Assembly: GCA_003265975.1 (NCBI GenBank)
Contig: QFBU01000013.1
Coordinates: forward strand, 1-28,315
DNA from: Candidatus Marinamargulisbacteria bacterium SCGC AAA071-K20
GTDB lineage: Bacteria > Margulisbacteria > Marinamargulisbacteria > GCA-2716485 > AAA071-K20
Length of the DNA stretch: 28,315 nucleotides
Direction of reading: 5' to 3'
A model generated the notes under the pieces. It had not been told where the DNA came from. It did not search any database and saw nothing but the letters and a program-made list of their open reading frames with translations. A program made the position numbers and the translations under genes. Shown piece by piece: positions 26,001-28,282 of this stretch (its first letter is position 1; every line of letters starts with the position of its first letter).

Positions 26001-28282
26001 CCCCCTACGGTTGCCGGTAGAGTGGTTCGTTGAACTTGTGTTACTACTTTTGATAACTCTGTGTTTATTGATTTTAGAAAAGTTTCTTGTGGGGAACCGA
26101 GAGCAACTCCACCTGGTAAATTTGTTGATAACGTAGTTAATACCTCATGGATTGACTTGCCTCTAAATGAGGCGTCATTGTCCTTAATGTATGTCAGATC
26201 TTCTATAGGTAAGCCTTTTAAGGCCGATAAAATATCGGGTCTTGAAAAGAACTGCGCAGCTGTTTCTGTAAAGCCTGCATACTCAATATTGCCGGAGGTT
26301 TTTAGAACGGTTAATGCAGCCCTTACTTCTATTGTTTGAAGTATGCTGTCTTTAATGGCGTCTGTGCCTGCAAGTCCATCCCCATCTCCTATAGCCACCG
26401 GAATAGCAGCTACAAAAGCGGTCATGTTTGCAATTACTGCTCCAGCTGCTCCAGCTGCTCCAGCTGCTCCAACACGTTTTTGAAACATTGTTTCAATAGC
26501 GGCTATCTCTACTAAGTTAAAATCGTCCACCATGTCTTCAAATTCTTTGTACAATCCATCAGGGGGGTCATTGTCTCCACCTTGCAGCGCTAACTTTGCC
26601 ACGGTGAGTACCGCTTGTTTTCTCATACTTACAAACTTGTATGCGCTAGGAAGAGGGTTACTGCGTTGAGCTCTATATTCGGCTTCTACTATTTTTTCAA
26701 AATCTTCTATAGTAATAGATGAAAAGTCCCCAACGACATTTGCCTTAGTGTCTGCGAGTACCGTTTGGATAATATTTAGTCTCATAGAATGAGTTAGAAG
26801 GTTTTCTCTCAGGTCTTGTAGAATTGACTTGAACATCGTGTCTCCTGAGTTTTTAATGATCTTGTTTGTACAAAGAAATTCTAAAATACGTGTTGATATT
26901 TTTTCCATCTCGACGGAGCGGGCTGTTCCAGCTTTACTACTTAAAAGCTCTAAAAGTTTAGGGAGTGATAGTGAAAAGTTAGCTGCAATATTGTCATCTC
27001 CATCGCCTTCCCATAATTTTTCTAATTGTTGTATGGCTCTGTCTCTGTCTGGAGGCGTCATTCTTGGTTCATTGTAACTGGTTATATTTTGTATTGTGTT
27101 TTTTAGGTATGTGCTAAATTTTTCGGATTTGCTAGTGGCATTAAGTACATCGTTTGCCTTAATTGTTAGGCGTTTGTGTATGTGGGCGTCTAGAGCTTCA
27201 TGCGACGCTAGAGTATCATGATTCTGTTTTCCAAATAATTCTTTTAATCTACCTTCGTAAGCGTCTTTTAGGGCTGCTGAATCTTTGAAGGGAGCGGCGT
27301 TCAAATCAACAGTTACTCCATCGGCATTTGAATTTGAGGTTAATAGTCGGTTTAATGTGGGGAGTAGACCATCAACTGCCGCAATGCTTTCAAAGGCCTT
27401 GCTTAATGCATCTTGATGGAATTTTAGTCCAGCTCCATCTGCGGTTATTCTAAATTTATTACTTTCTTCAGTAAAAACAACTCTTCCCCGCGGCAATTCT
27501 TTAACATAGGCCTTCATAAAGGCTTTGGTTACAGTTAATTTACAGGCATCTGGAGTGAGCCTAGTAGCCACCCCCAATTTCTCGGCAGTTTTATCTATTA
27601 GTAATAATATTTTTTTCTCAAGCTGATCTTGGCCAACACCTACATAGTCAGCATCAGCTAAAATAGCGGCATTAATTTTTTCAGCAATATCTTTAACATC
27701 CGACGAACTTAAATGGCTTTTTATAGCAGGGTCTGTAAACATAGCCTCTATAGTTTTTTCTAAATGCTCTCTAACTTTACAAGCGTCATCATCAGCTACA
27801 GCTTCCCATTTTGCAGGTGTGTCTGCTGCTGCTGCTGCACCATCCACAGCCGCCGGCGCCGGAACTGCCGCTACATGTTTATTATTCAAAGCCGAAATAA
27901 CAACCTTAAATCCTCTATACTTATTCAGTACTTTCTCGAGTTCGCTTTTAACACTTAATACTGTCCCTGCGGCTAGTCGTTCTTGTCTTTTTAAAGCTAC
28001 GCTTACTTGAGTATTTAGGGCGCTAGTTTCTACTTCAAGGTCTCTTAATAAACCGCCATATATACGTAATAAGTGAACTTGTCCGCTAGAGCTTTCGTCG
28101 CTCTTTTCGCTTTTATAAGTAAAAGACGACCCATAGAGTGTTTTTTCAGTAAGATCGCCTTGTACTACTTCTAAAAGATCTATGAGTTTGTCTTGAATAA
28201 TTTTTGCTATGTTAGGTTTCGTCCTCTCCGAGTCAATCGTATCTAAAAGATCCGTCATTAACTTTGAATACTGATCAAACAT
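2009..28282 (-). CDS. Giant multidomain protein (at least 8757 residues) with C-terminal SecA-like/SF2 ATPase module
   Basis: One uninterrupted minus-strand frame runs from the ATG at 28282 to a TAG at 2011-2009. The frame is still open for the 11 codons upstream to the window edge and no good ribosome binding site precedes this ATG, so the true start may lie outside. The product is mostly Ala/Leu/Lys/Asp-rich predicted helix, like a long solenoid or coiled-coil scaffold, with no evident signal peptide or membrane segment. Landmarks from N to C: helical N terminus; beta module about 1705-1778; macro-like about 1868-2035; OTU-like about 2110-2297; beta modules about 2738-2833 and 4287-4392; Ala-rich tract about 3735-3838; tandem repeats about 4935-5730; His-Asp-Cys candidate 7125-7215; ATPase about 7960-8420; and a charged helical C terminus of about 340 residues. 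The coherent amino-acid composition and conserved motifs at both ends argue for real coding rather than a chance frame. I do not recognise the full architecture. A giant effector, toxin or cytoplasmic machine is an inference; the ATPase makes an energy-dependent function likely. The gene occupies about 93% of the window and ends 26 nt from hisN, facing it. Confidence 0.93.
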   Translation of the reverse strand: MFDQYSKLMTDLLDTIDSERTKPNIAKIIQDKLIDLLEVVQGDLTEKTLYGSSFTYKSEKSDESSSGQVHLLRIYGGLLRDLEVETSALNTQVSVALKRQERLAAGTVLSVKSELEKVLNKYRGFKVVISALNNKHVAAVPAPAAVDGAAAAADTPAKWEAVADDDACKVREHLEKTIEAMFTDPAIKSHLSSSDVKDIAEKINAAILADADYVGVGQDQLEKKILLLIDKTAEKLGVATRLTPDACKLTVTKAFMKAYVKELPRGRVVFTEESNKFRITADGAGLKFHQDALSKAFESIAAVDGLLPTLNRLLTSNSNADGVTVDLNAAPFKDSAALKDAYEGRLKELFGKQNHDTLASHEALDAHIHKRLTIKANDVLNATSKSEKFSTYLKNTIQNITSYNEPRMTPPDRDRAIQQLEKLWEGDGDDNIAANFSLSLPKLLELLSSKAGTARSVEMEKISTRILEFLCTNKIIKNSGDTMFKSILQDLRENLLTHSMRLNIIQTVLADTKANVVGDFSSITIEDFEKIVEAEYRAQRSNPLPSAYKFVSMRKQAVLTVAKLALQGGDNDPPDGLYKEFEDMVDDFNLVEIAAIETMFQKRVGAAGAAGAAGAVIANMTAFVAAIPVAIGDGDGLAGTDAIKDSILQTIEVRAALTVLKTSGNIEYAGFTETAAQFFSRPDILSALKGLPIEDLTYIKDNDASFRGKSIHEVLTTLSTNLPGGVALGSPQETFLKSINTELSKVVTQVQRTTLPATVGGLIALLPVDDKAKKFIENMLLTLTANTIDAHDNCKHFKALELLQLYDDLGKELGRGVATSVEQLVTLLNNADLEAAAVDLFPGVGVAAGPPVAGDRNLVQSITKKAIFGLVFNPRSGIYTEFLGDNTQTVLAAKIEALIKPLDPAKKDALLALIINNQARFSDDPRKAMSQLSGVIAHVADNAVATALPDPLLETNSLRDACIADVRAELIRLSPNTTDGGLERITGIPAVDQALTSYLENLNPKQWAMIKLLDLEAGSSLIALDEALVAQNLPSLFARIVVQNDASIKPEDKAIAAEVLQRALYGKNKSGRPIVRNIDLKTHQDFKTTAVLTSFLNKTDPFTEGSSVEFLAVVTGRPLAAADRANSIKEAKQIWDSLEVELRSHTAVKDTFNRVFTISLKSNSNPNAEAIRVAIDKAVTFVFKQDHAGSHLLKQRLVDQLTNFEVWLKAQEDPEAIDHKELIRQIIHTFDGVTQNPGEFFSILFDNSLLERHTAGIQEKQGGLPRTRKTVLSELMKTLLARGTFSERETQFTDLLLQMTRHKVHDFNLRAIPREMAIGNLAYSQLMTDYNKQIQTELKQLAINFNKVLREDNVPVDISKYVFGFFPHTFSLKPNASLEAISEAIETLTNKLNDTLTVTEKEKVKELLQTAIAMFNMFDQSVHVDQVGGLKRVIEERSNLKANHAKALIAADSIVDGSAELNSLTIAQFKEVLRKVIAAANAPLGDNPTNEKKELHIFATQFKGILIQLGVVNTAGDFVLPYSEGSPQPDRAFKAVMVRMGKKSRESFNAIYASFGAGAGRGLKDLNAAELSTLKSNLTKAYQGVLSNTFLLREAVLKKYKDIITAVRENPGVSTSHLLQSVFGGLEQKNGKDRFIDPSFYTSPKDLTQLFHGLSNALLEVQIPHSVFVESDRVHNTHLKEDPFEVFALPKLVGGDTDIPHKAEIKEVDDLTGYNINADSGPFFLVTYAHKQYVMMERVGDTGKELINTLGSSGGEPTWVRIPISVFTEHIKTHPTLLGSGHDRDFVDDAGTRESFRLTQTANSEGPSAVSGRVSTAEANEILVGNGEENAYDFIISQGVRADWNMGAQLRGEAQLSNWYLHKEVGRLIEANTMLVTSTHSDGTPYGDLSTAIETAYNATQGVNSFHTAITTVPPASAQGSFLKAGDSVSTNFTADVFLLGVANTSAGTLQTVVVPELNGRQPTVKETAIYIKVLLDILKKASDKGTQNLVLPKLGDWPEDLARDLTQKALIYASKHPGKFPTFPRNVRLVGFTNPLQKVEAIKADDLRTIGAGTVADPGRLSVVSSTSLKRDIYHRKDDFEKQIHAAVAQRADKPSSTTRVTLDGAGFSELDYVQADIAENNTSVLMSLFGKCNTAHSLHLPIADVDAKRTVLKEVSNDIVSLASLSDDDLLDTLGTDEAVTAFKTNLSAALVAYNIVVNLETDSSEKIQASLEAFKAKFNSTTTERVGLKLEDMVLIASLYKLPIHIIGREAVDSEIKELYKPVASGSAITHLLMEPKSVRAPDGTDELRMIFSVLVPDAAVAVAAPAPVAVDVPVAERSRADAVVSVNSHSAANPVTARTRVASLFSSNQFDGSTEANGVAQHVKNVLLGMINASHKRSGHSKAELDGATDIQGLLNELIRKCTENGLPISHAVKLRVEVIAFLKNTFDIDLNSESLRAHVTATIPERALFLEPGFDLNPPAPANMHIRAALTQQKELIRALVKKISSKEAWRQVTTADKQSYFDELETMIAFLEKGEVEAVFTGTFGDRRTHLMKNLVKLSEELHKDIKVSEDAQQWFQAGLEGLGVIATATMDGRVITNRPDPAAPAGNPIQLTVTERDRAVVASKTMISAEGSAAELADSMVDMELSGEIAVSDLDARLRQAHSRPPFAKLLSALIPTPTRDISNLVELLKDLKSNVGKSSFETKRHEALIELKEIIRLQNVDDAEPLVSDKAAQQLRSLKRLLTDAVLINQSTAVVSGNELMVANKGHQEVFLATVDTEGNVVLKAMAPTDGDKDSFARTTLDTSGKTNFLLMGSMFCDASGGPRSVDIGGVEVFLTPNIMIKLIHDWNENNEGKSLPEYLASRIKNPNPDDADEPYSETVITLKPGKNAVYTHFSGPTADTFKTDMTFKVHKDHVEAAFTDVAAESQSLLTVLEQAVGDINLLKHSAGQGVEPTDLEVAQKLTGHTPLRRGDTWATPTATLLKQFTTQLNDPRVTRLIARDPSALNDPLVKALFPRELNALLQAFHTLDLDIEKVKSLANALFSAHPEFKTDSAHLLSAPRLEAVLAKVQLEKATTPDQRREILTAAFKDRLQDGYDAGGAPQYLNAAYVANIVNKTLALAEPFQAELLSSTINPLQGVFDQVEGGKSRFDSCVAMIVKHCAKVKTSTRLVGASFTRYELKGKYHAIMHTTLEAFFPQQKFPEHIRRVIFSELKNKGDLFEKTEIMPPHTPYSTLGHSSDRIPLSEIINMFNDPLLGGPVDLDGENFTATHLEGLLTDLKKDGVIAFDEPLVLPGDGAGAQHCNRFFHNARPAADWNNPRYTGVGVESAEVNAYINTLPTQLPKDLSASQKQYINQLFHEFSRIAGMGEHAGVVIDRFKLQLKTADFKGVPDQNLKDILLSLKDVKNMAGFTLVHGGSVFDLSPAAAAEEWNNLVDAIFKKAGIPTLARAIDDVKTDIMTLISNAGATPFHAIFSAAAAGRVNGEIPDSELQKVLSKAIDKMIEVIRENPMLDFGDFAPPYTLASLLNFATENTTGMASENPLFQKGNNALAAFLNEVLSAEIDDPAGPPAVDLKITLNHANLGALSAHFAATITAQKAVLTDKLVNGFPEGQKEIARAYINYGLSKINSVLPLPHGIAAPTDSAGQVAFFTDVIQSAEIAALLEKIDRGDSISLAEVEAAFNVTKPGLGFGVADNNLAAFRAADAAARGLHTAAVEGGNSKAKIAAIAQKAAAIEGIVNAGGRPRLDALIATAPAAAAAALAAAAAIATAAALAATTAAATPADIAAAATDTAAALAATKAAESLTKLAANAQEFIDKLADADAAITAAGAGAADVAAAVLAINRAAASPKQLTKALATDAITSVINSGNLPELATLGDKKDIIIRAFVKRLEIEIIGHEARIPILLTALSNKGIKTREDIATALDIDELTLNPFKSQLDMVNAVGEVVETQEGEERIASFFGLAGYAENPLAVFLEDEAAAPPALPTDRREFLASQLHDFASKFLKPSDSLKLWAALHANGDTPLSKIDGFKTNAAPAIKAILDERLQWINDNAGDGAPKFEDFVIAQKFLAKAKRDTAPPLTPEQEKAVKAVEDTVYGILNSPNKQNLINAISAGAPGFGFFAAAAAPATTQLEAVMAFLATHAALETPDLVYSTSLLSLDCGDGNDFGQTVAKMFGGEFKDHFETALSKVPPRNKEAIRTKFTEKVAELKNKAALGLLTKTRVRAALRDLQKEVIDAALSPAGAFTTRGSLPVRPGAIVLETALHFDDEVLFPESSGWDTLTDTPPAFEKEETDQTVAHVIHAGAHDFNVNGLPIKTIANQGAVNDFLTAPGAPGKYLVYHKGDAGHNIFLSFVDNSGTIQNCQITAPDNAHLSIDLGDGPLRFNSMNALLRYCKSITLFDVNNDKENIAKANKLAATLGREFKFSTDFLIALEAAATTAGTTFVDKDIATIIKDIVAKKDAMTKALQILMLSQPNDTVEFIRFLDDVAYRAKDYSVAAGTLLDDVLNTNTYSLGGAAATSLLDSLPTTKTMTPENLAFLVKDLHLVDRTIKHIFEGIDTPEEKTGKITTLLARCDTINPAYRAILEPRLTELNALMSLSTAELKLKIQTTLKQKLARPFQEMADHILEAILSDESFPGLATDKDLLLKFLKDIETNFTVDVDSMVNLSDFLWNAIPQQGDQDDAFDLKIASLLRNITSTEIALQLQAHVGIENSTIIAEAINATNLPGVGEQWLIADVGNNIRNVTTFFTQLSSLSGLSKTAAKTKLLALLQEIRVDKADGPTVGDAVERKVTDCFNAPLPDTGSLPTRVDIRLYRNLYSALGVETAPFQHKFITQLMSEFALSPELTTKLSQKIIKNITTGTPNTLEQLGKDLNTLVGSEKKRPAQLLTRIKIASLLEKSSINADQRAEMGRLLLREDGLSVFTVPTDTSAVIEIPEFSGLLAARIPNDHLTGANLIEDGEIRTLMNMVLGAPSGLSVKRVNLGTLRDSVNELGMPGGAPAGVENDIRALVAAGPGIPEVTGRAQLDDILTRLAYKMNAVGVVSSGQDAADVAPAVAPELGENGRKIKRALVKQFYTLKFTKGLQTKLKGDASSNFPQARLLALQIMDLVGSRAGNLDTSSDELNDFFKAVLANVTIADNATTIPQLRAALIVENGGLPFHVSNAEFNSQVTFNAATGVSPRADLDAIDEGKFVVDGAAHNILERGDIRTVLKMYAESAQLNDGANARFAALATAINGLDGAAGVATSALLEAASKAIGNKCYSNDIHVNGITVVRGILGGLFGGENPSERASQKEILKQFYTLKISQAIESKLPASDNRHKLALSLARQFLNVIEDEGNNNIDTTNTAQAERSITKMLAMLANFKREVNSLVGPITRDNITEIFSSAAQSINAAGEAVLPHIPDGETLRTIIFDTTIPSGVARLTPTSHFDTVSFVQANHHRFGDSESNAMFKQAELRSLMKSLFIDQSHITWDMENIGGILDSVGRVDIDSAVGYPAAAPVLPADTQAWMDQVFTAIATQMKAAGVSSNEGESDAEKLAAIKKVVIQTYFKNRIQARLGAKLQSGIRSTISDREKHDWLQTKQADPSLQAALGLAAQPTDIELRGHGAVAFAERAIRASNKNGLVSTEGVPAPTTQQKIDAFEALELEAKTNWVISNPDRLTPLGLDNATLIAAGVDPAGITRQQHAYADRALRATHCRGPIKESDINKALIEKGLDPETASPHQRLLTFEELEIKYNAKTSETLALQTVATLSLASGYSGSDASTVRHFYNFTEVDRNDDLNISKLNYGLDPATVATQLTSIALLGNTRVGPAKAECPDSDIMARYIGADKPLTGLQRLGATMAFSAASIANCMPGVTSAKRQEMEAILRNKLVPNSRVLGHLNYCLPGGVCTQTFEAALNNTTVFSFPPGSQTETARLVRVVTGDETLDVTGKEAPTSAQTFKSQYDAAKNAKKASIQLLLMACSMEKAGVTIIDATITGAEPRGGARPNDHPCRSSSYTFGDPFGSEDVTPKALDIYLALQQENYVAELSTFLTDTVGVEKETAQGFAKKYVNHLITETDHPMNAFALLINTIQDRSKIKDRSLTAIMKLDIIAELTEHINNGCAPANQWLTIDNHNFNLIREKVKEHQLLIKVASKGRADVVSTVKAMLNDAHVLDLTFLLEPVVDPTLKQRFISALSESDQVGTAAIKAAIIVARAAAAAAAGAAVAVLNPQQLEALDSALELIQQTQRLKAAFAKTGYPLDFIQPTLDVIADEAVNNGLKNEATAVASLNKLKDKLAQMTTHFQSVTATHTVMSKIMPLQAQLETGLPHLKLINLLSQSESRTEGGKAKTYSWKVHIERGLTLSVGHGRLGSLGEAVDRLQACLTEGSPEVDIATALLPKSIIRMYNTYFSYPSLNLTTEDTFKTLFEKMKESKNTEGFKNFIDELAVSNTSDTITTIMGDGALLHLPTSDGVQDKDKDKDKEEIGSQFRATTPAEVPKLLKGMLENYSLEKILPLYGLDGPVNLKNLYVVTKDAMTGNPSKETLQALLALPNGLNLLKEVGMPTLLSMAVKSAGDLSDKLFDGSGLTLQDVLNSLNENGNDTDSVKAALKDKRQHMPPELQAGAHMLTILDFALGQFPEKFNPATCNKLTYNFKAISQGSASQMSAKNVIEILKAALGLGDTNTMKLEKQLAILQLKEMTVLGASKYTLEVEESGVTITNQERAKRVATILAEKVLFEGPVSLESRTVFIQVIEQSVSENMEINSIELITSLADFDIPIREEAKSEIETLLSKKVPDEMDMSDSSDSRGLLREKIEATRIPDFKEMFERLENTGFIFNHEFLISLHYNLGSHLESFTTAGGIVEYPTAVPQEIIADFMGLVLKSIPKNTDGTVPEDQVKMVFQSLLQYCFVGTHCHGRAPELAKLVTNSEGFDKFMNEAFVEEKTATQKGPLKDLVKRFRDKIYTAGIRPDFQGGVRTALENLCNGDINLTDSLFDAEAVRLGKAAPQSDTLEVRAANNSALTKLSDVDALQAAVDTKVNKAEASGSLMAELVTDTVDGLDITADQFAGVMIELKAEIDKLAIPGRPNPVLTQLSNNVSVSIPLVRNTNHGDLGKMLHQYIIAGSAAQGPQNLEALSLGSKHHAVVFEFIHQDDGSITIIKHDTNDDTDDAAARHTITSYKNIPQDKLNEAFFIRLTSCRGRDMNTVNDVLERLEAETVVSGSIDEHKSNNCMLASMLSYLESHLSQTQYLTLKSNLLAKGIKTFETLLKGRLNRDKRDIITLKLKIAVQAAILTEDALNTAVAKEAEALAATIAANLVEKEQLTALQTKLVTPKAFGRIFGRTKDDERVFVGDNQAQLKAVLEHELPALKDEHEVSTLMATAQDADFEPTLSQVTALQLLLLQKSDGFSSLFKQTLREKLKSMISFHFLSFANIDGAKEMLDSFMESEIESLLTEDPQQLLTFLGGKKDEVVAAGNALVDKFKHKNPLVTVQDTTSARYLNSQKATKLARFAKIIVSAAVKQRNKQRLEAEAEAAVAQAKLDAKQVKGTLVPRSLSETQQLRVDAISAAIVRDADPTTVLESVNTMDHTSVEENAALCLHLFSEKPELANNEAFQNLATALILKRFDQGILLDKAGVPLQRLYQVLPAEAQSRLQKIQQFKAVFTVEHGGSTMSVTDLMSTYDLLLTPVSPTVVDTLREVVISIMKKHGIIKTADNYYHYINDLLEKPLSPNEKAIIIAHIAHKYVETGSLFVNVKEDILRSLPPLSKDALEAHGMDTEVFQEIVAMVDRAKLIHNNFTTVDSLNKKISDVGSVAALFETNVGTVVNLTKPTVETHSTILSEEPEDKTAKQTITNLQADITKLKDALYEQLKSQNNAEIVDDIINLCKETSSAKTEQFLRQFSDGGKMLLQHFVYPIIVRDAQIKKLNSILEARPTTGDGPPKTRDESIQQNLLSGRLLDPGHSDSLDFFDAQSLQRLIGTSKLLTQRQVVELRKMHRTLTEDKTSIVKLDAGEGKSFLSKLSAYIFNITDAPIIHIAPFDQSEEGWVKLTSLDQLLDDGGTHFSVRADDLLELISGLEDRTSIEKCKYFNDEYDVSPALDAVLSKWGIAQVKMSATDNIVEVTRLLKSQKTMFAVYCAKAKELGVEKSIISQLQAAVNSPSCSDEDLHAAQERMISALGALGPSPLRDTLIRKFNKKPAKIKELELRKIDQMDAEFGSRAIVFVKRESSNAQEIFSQMLDDSKAKNNATKLQFLLDGTSFTQDGTDNDDTHMSLSQMRDTVLKYYKPLSDIKKTLIQIHFRASSDFTEGGKVFKAGDLVTMRYNPEKQDSDKAKAKWTLMACDLDDHQSTDINICMYERSTTIGEDFGPYSNGVDFQAMAPAGTSPFSPDSETPFTAQKAFQAARRNRLGEGKRADFRLYTSLEQQFPDDKETLLNKCRVVDRVISQDADRLKIEVKRARQSRKLFEAHAASFVLQNAKGRPFQKELETLIKKEAVTMERGYLLGTKHSDEAKMTKDCIKDKSPESLLEKLQEKWNSFLTTSLNRVTGKDALAKTLNERPVVIDVLERRGEDKDGLLSCKEKKFVDDFLASITKRGQTIENSLYDDINLDKLHHFSSKVLGSLQSYMAAEMKGKPKTHTYKAQLEKTLQLLDDGGPDNTLTELDIQAKRSSTNPADVLRVLTYEWKTLSETEQTIFRVKMIDAAPTTSTSTGKHAGLSFIESQFGLSSDSFSEPPEKVENPMPVLDQSSLTCQKAMFYLHTEFAHDSAVGQQ
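3023..4405 (-). other. Domain in giant protein: SecA-like/DUF3638-like superfamily 2 ATPase (residues about 7960-8420)
   Basis: Ordered helicase-type motifs are readable. Motif I (Walker A) is KLDAGEGKSF with G7997-E-G-K8000-S, the GEGK(S/T) form used by SecA and by DUF3638-type giant proteins. Motif II is FNDEYDV (D8076-E8077-Y-D8079), a variant of the SecA DEVD. Motif III is KMSATDN (S8099-A-T8101). A strand RAIVFVKRESSNAQEIFSQ begins at R8204, where motif IV is expected. ERSTTIGEDFG (T8346-T-I-G8349) fits motif V. FQAARRNRLGEGKRADFRLY (Q8387, R8390, R8393, G8395) closely resembles the SecA motif VI segment with its arginine finger and following strand. These residues are what an active NTPase needs. 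Whether it moves protein or nucleic acid cannot be read from the sequence. It is not a SecA orthologue: the preprotein crosslinking domain and C-terminal zinc motif are not apparent. Confidence 0.75.
6578..6955 (-). other. Domain in giant protein: possible clan CE-like (YopJ/Ulp1-type) His-Asp-Cys core (residues about 7110-7235)
   Basis: The segment SKHHAVVFEFIHQDDGSITI gives a His (H7125/H7126) at the start of a beta hairpin, followed 20 residues on by an acidic residue in KHDTNDD (D7146). About 69 residues later comes SNNCMLASMLSYLE, with C7215 heading a hydrophobic helix. This is the order (His, acidic, Cys) and approximate His-to-acid spacing of YopJ acetyltransferases and Ulp1/SENP cysteine peptidases. 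The Gln usually six residues before the Cys is a Glu here, which weakens the case. It could instead be one more copy of the beta hairpin module seen elsewhere in the protein. Confidence 0.3.
8887..8915 (-). repeat. Hexanucleotide microsatellite coding Lys-Asp repeats (residues about 6457-6464)
   Basis: The plus strand shows about four and a half tandem copies of tctttg. On the coding strand these read Asp-Lys pairs, giving QDKDKDKDKEE in the protein. The unit is six bases, so gain or loss of copies leaves the frame intact. It sits in a linker between helical segments. Confidence 0.8.
11093..11569 (-). repeat. Two tandem repeats of about 75 residues in the giant protein (residues about 5572-5730)
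   Basis: Copy A carries DWLQ (W5574), then FAERAIRAS (E5609) and DAFEALELEAKTNW. Copy B carries TNWVIS (W5649), then YADRALRATH (D5686) and LTFEELEIKYNAKTS. The paired anchors are 75 and 77 residues apart. The conserved core is (F/Y)-A-(E/D)-R-A-(I/L)-R-A followed by F-E-x-L-E. Each unit is predicted all-helical. No known family is recognised. Confidence 0.6.
11588..12010 (-). repeat. Tandem helical repeat, copy 3 of 3 (residues about 5425-5565)
   Basis: Anchored by FKQAELRSLMKSLFI (E5451) and, 92 residues later, VVIQTYFKNRIQARLGAKL (Q5543). It is the most diverged of three copies; the M-x-A-x-GV-x-SS element (QMKAAGVSS) is shared with copy 1. The spacing to copy 2 is about 250 residues at both anchors. 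Confidence 0.55.
12329..12745 (-). repeat. Tandem helical repeat, copy 2 of 3 (residues about 5180-5318)
   Basis: Anchored by NILERGDIRTVLKMY (D5201) and EILKQFYTLKISQAIESKL (Q5294). The second anchor shares the six residues QFYTLK with copy 1 and, at DNA level, a near-identical AT-rich word around 12395-12410 and 13072-13087. Flanked by linkers rich in Asn, Gly and Ala. Confidence 0.65.
13013..13480 (-). repeat. Tandem helical repeat, copy 1 of 3 (residues about 4935-5090)
   Basis: Anchored by NLIEDGEIRTLMNMVLG (E4955) and ALVKQFYTLKFTKGLQTKL (Q5068). The distance to the equivalent anchors in copy 2 is 246 and 226 residues. The three copies make a domain of about 630 residues. No recognised family; a helical scaffold or binding platform is the modest inference. 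Confidence 0.65.
15107..15424 (-). other. Domain in giant protein: SH2-like beta module (residues about 4287-4392)
   Basis: The order of elements resembles an SH2 domain: a short helix (GAVNDFLT), a Gly turn, then strand GKYLVYHKGD (G4327-V4331), strand GHNIFLSFVDNSG, strand TIQNCQI, and a closing PLRFNSMNALLRYCKS, which mirrors the usual F-x-S-(L/M)-x-x-L-(L/V)-x-Y ending. The phosphotyrosine-binding Arg expected after FLV is absent (Tyr4332/His4333 there), so if it is SH2-derived it probably does not bind phosphotyrosine in the standard way. Bacterial SH2 domains are known in Legionella. Structural similarity here is pattern-based only. Confidence 0.35.
16768..17080 (-). repeat. Ala-rich low-complexity tract coding for residues about 3735-3838 of the giant protein
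   Basis: The plus strand reads as imperfect repeats of ggcagc/ggcagt units, which code for long Ala runs broken by Thr, Val, Ile and Asp on the minus strand. The stretch is visibly more G+C-rich than its surroundings. It probably forms a long helix or flexible rod linking two helical regions, and it is a likely slippage site; all units are multiples of three, so length changes would keep the frame. Confidence 0.8.
19784..20071 (-). other. Domain in giant protein: beta-rich module related to the one at 15107-15424 (residues about 2738-2833)
   Basis: The strand pair NELMVANKGHQEVFLATVDT (from N2746) with the following EGNVVLKAMAP lines up well with YLVYHKGD...NIFLSFVDNSGTIQ in the residue 4287-4392 module: L/V strand, K-G turn, V/I-F-L strand, V-D-x-x-G turn, then another strand. 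It continues with SGKTNFLLMGSMFC and GGVEVFLTPNIMIKLIHDW. No function can be assigned. Confidence 0.35.
21392..21955 (-). other. Domain in giant protein: OTU-like segment, degenerate (residues about 2110-2297)
   Basis: The segment begins YVQADIAENNTSVLMSLFGK (N2122), where an OTU deubiquitinase would have D-G-x-C-L-F-x-A. It continues with a helix region and GLKLEDMVLIASLYKLPIHI (D2235), which fits the W-G-x-x-x-E-(L/I)-x-A-L-A-x-x-x-x-x-P-I-x-(V/I) core of OTU folds. The nucleophile Cys position reads Thr/Ser (T2124/S2125) and no closing Tyr-His pair is evident, so a catalytically dead or unrelated fold is possible. The segment is followed by a Val/Ala/Pro-rich linker at about residue 2300. 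Confidence 0.3.
22178..22681 (-). other. Domain in giant protein: macro-domain-like segment (residues about 1868-2035)
   Basis: The order of elements fits a macro (ADP-ribose binding) fold: a strand and Gly-bearing loop MLVTSTHSDGTPYGDLSTAI where macro domains have the A-N-x-x-L...G-G-G-V-x-x-A-I loop; GSFLKAGDSVSTNFTADVFL, matching the L-x-x-G-x-x-x-x-T...A-x-x-(V/I)-x-H strands; the helix ETAIYIKVLLDILKKASDKG; the strand NLVLPKLGDW, matching the S-(I/L)-x-(F/L)-P-x-(L/I)-G core; a helix DLARDLTQKALIYA; and a last strand NVRLVGF. Function would be binding or removing ADP-ribose or its relatives. Assigned by motif order alone. Confidence 0.4.
22949..23170 (-). other. Domain in giant protein: beta-rich module, first copy (residues about 1705-1778)
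   Basis: DSGPFFLVTYAHKQYVMMER (G1721) followed by a G-rich turn and PTWVRIPISVFTEHIKTH recalls the G-(K/P)-(Y/F)-x-L-V strand, His turn, hydrophobic strand and closing helix of the residue 4287-4392 module. It lies directly before the macro-like segment. The match is weaker than between the other two copies. Confidence 0.25.
26437..26471 (-). repeat. Nine-base tandem repeat coding Ala-Ala-Gly units (residues about 605-616)
   Basis: The plus strand has about three and a half copies of ctccagctg. They code for the AGAAGAAGAAGA stretch of the giant protein. Like the other short repeats in this gene, the period is a multiple of three. Confidence 0.8.

Noticed and set aside
2589..28010. Some fifty plus-strand open frames of 60-174 codons throughout the giant gene
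   Set aside because: All lie antisense within the giant coding frame, lack recognisable domains, and show Ser/Leu/Cys-rich composition typical of shadows.
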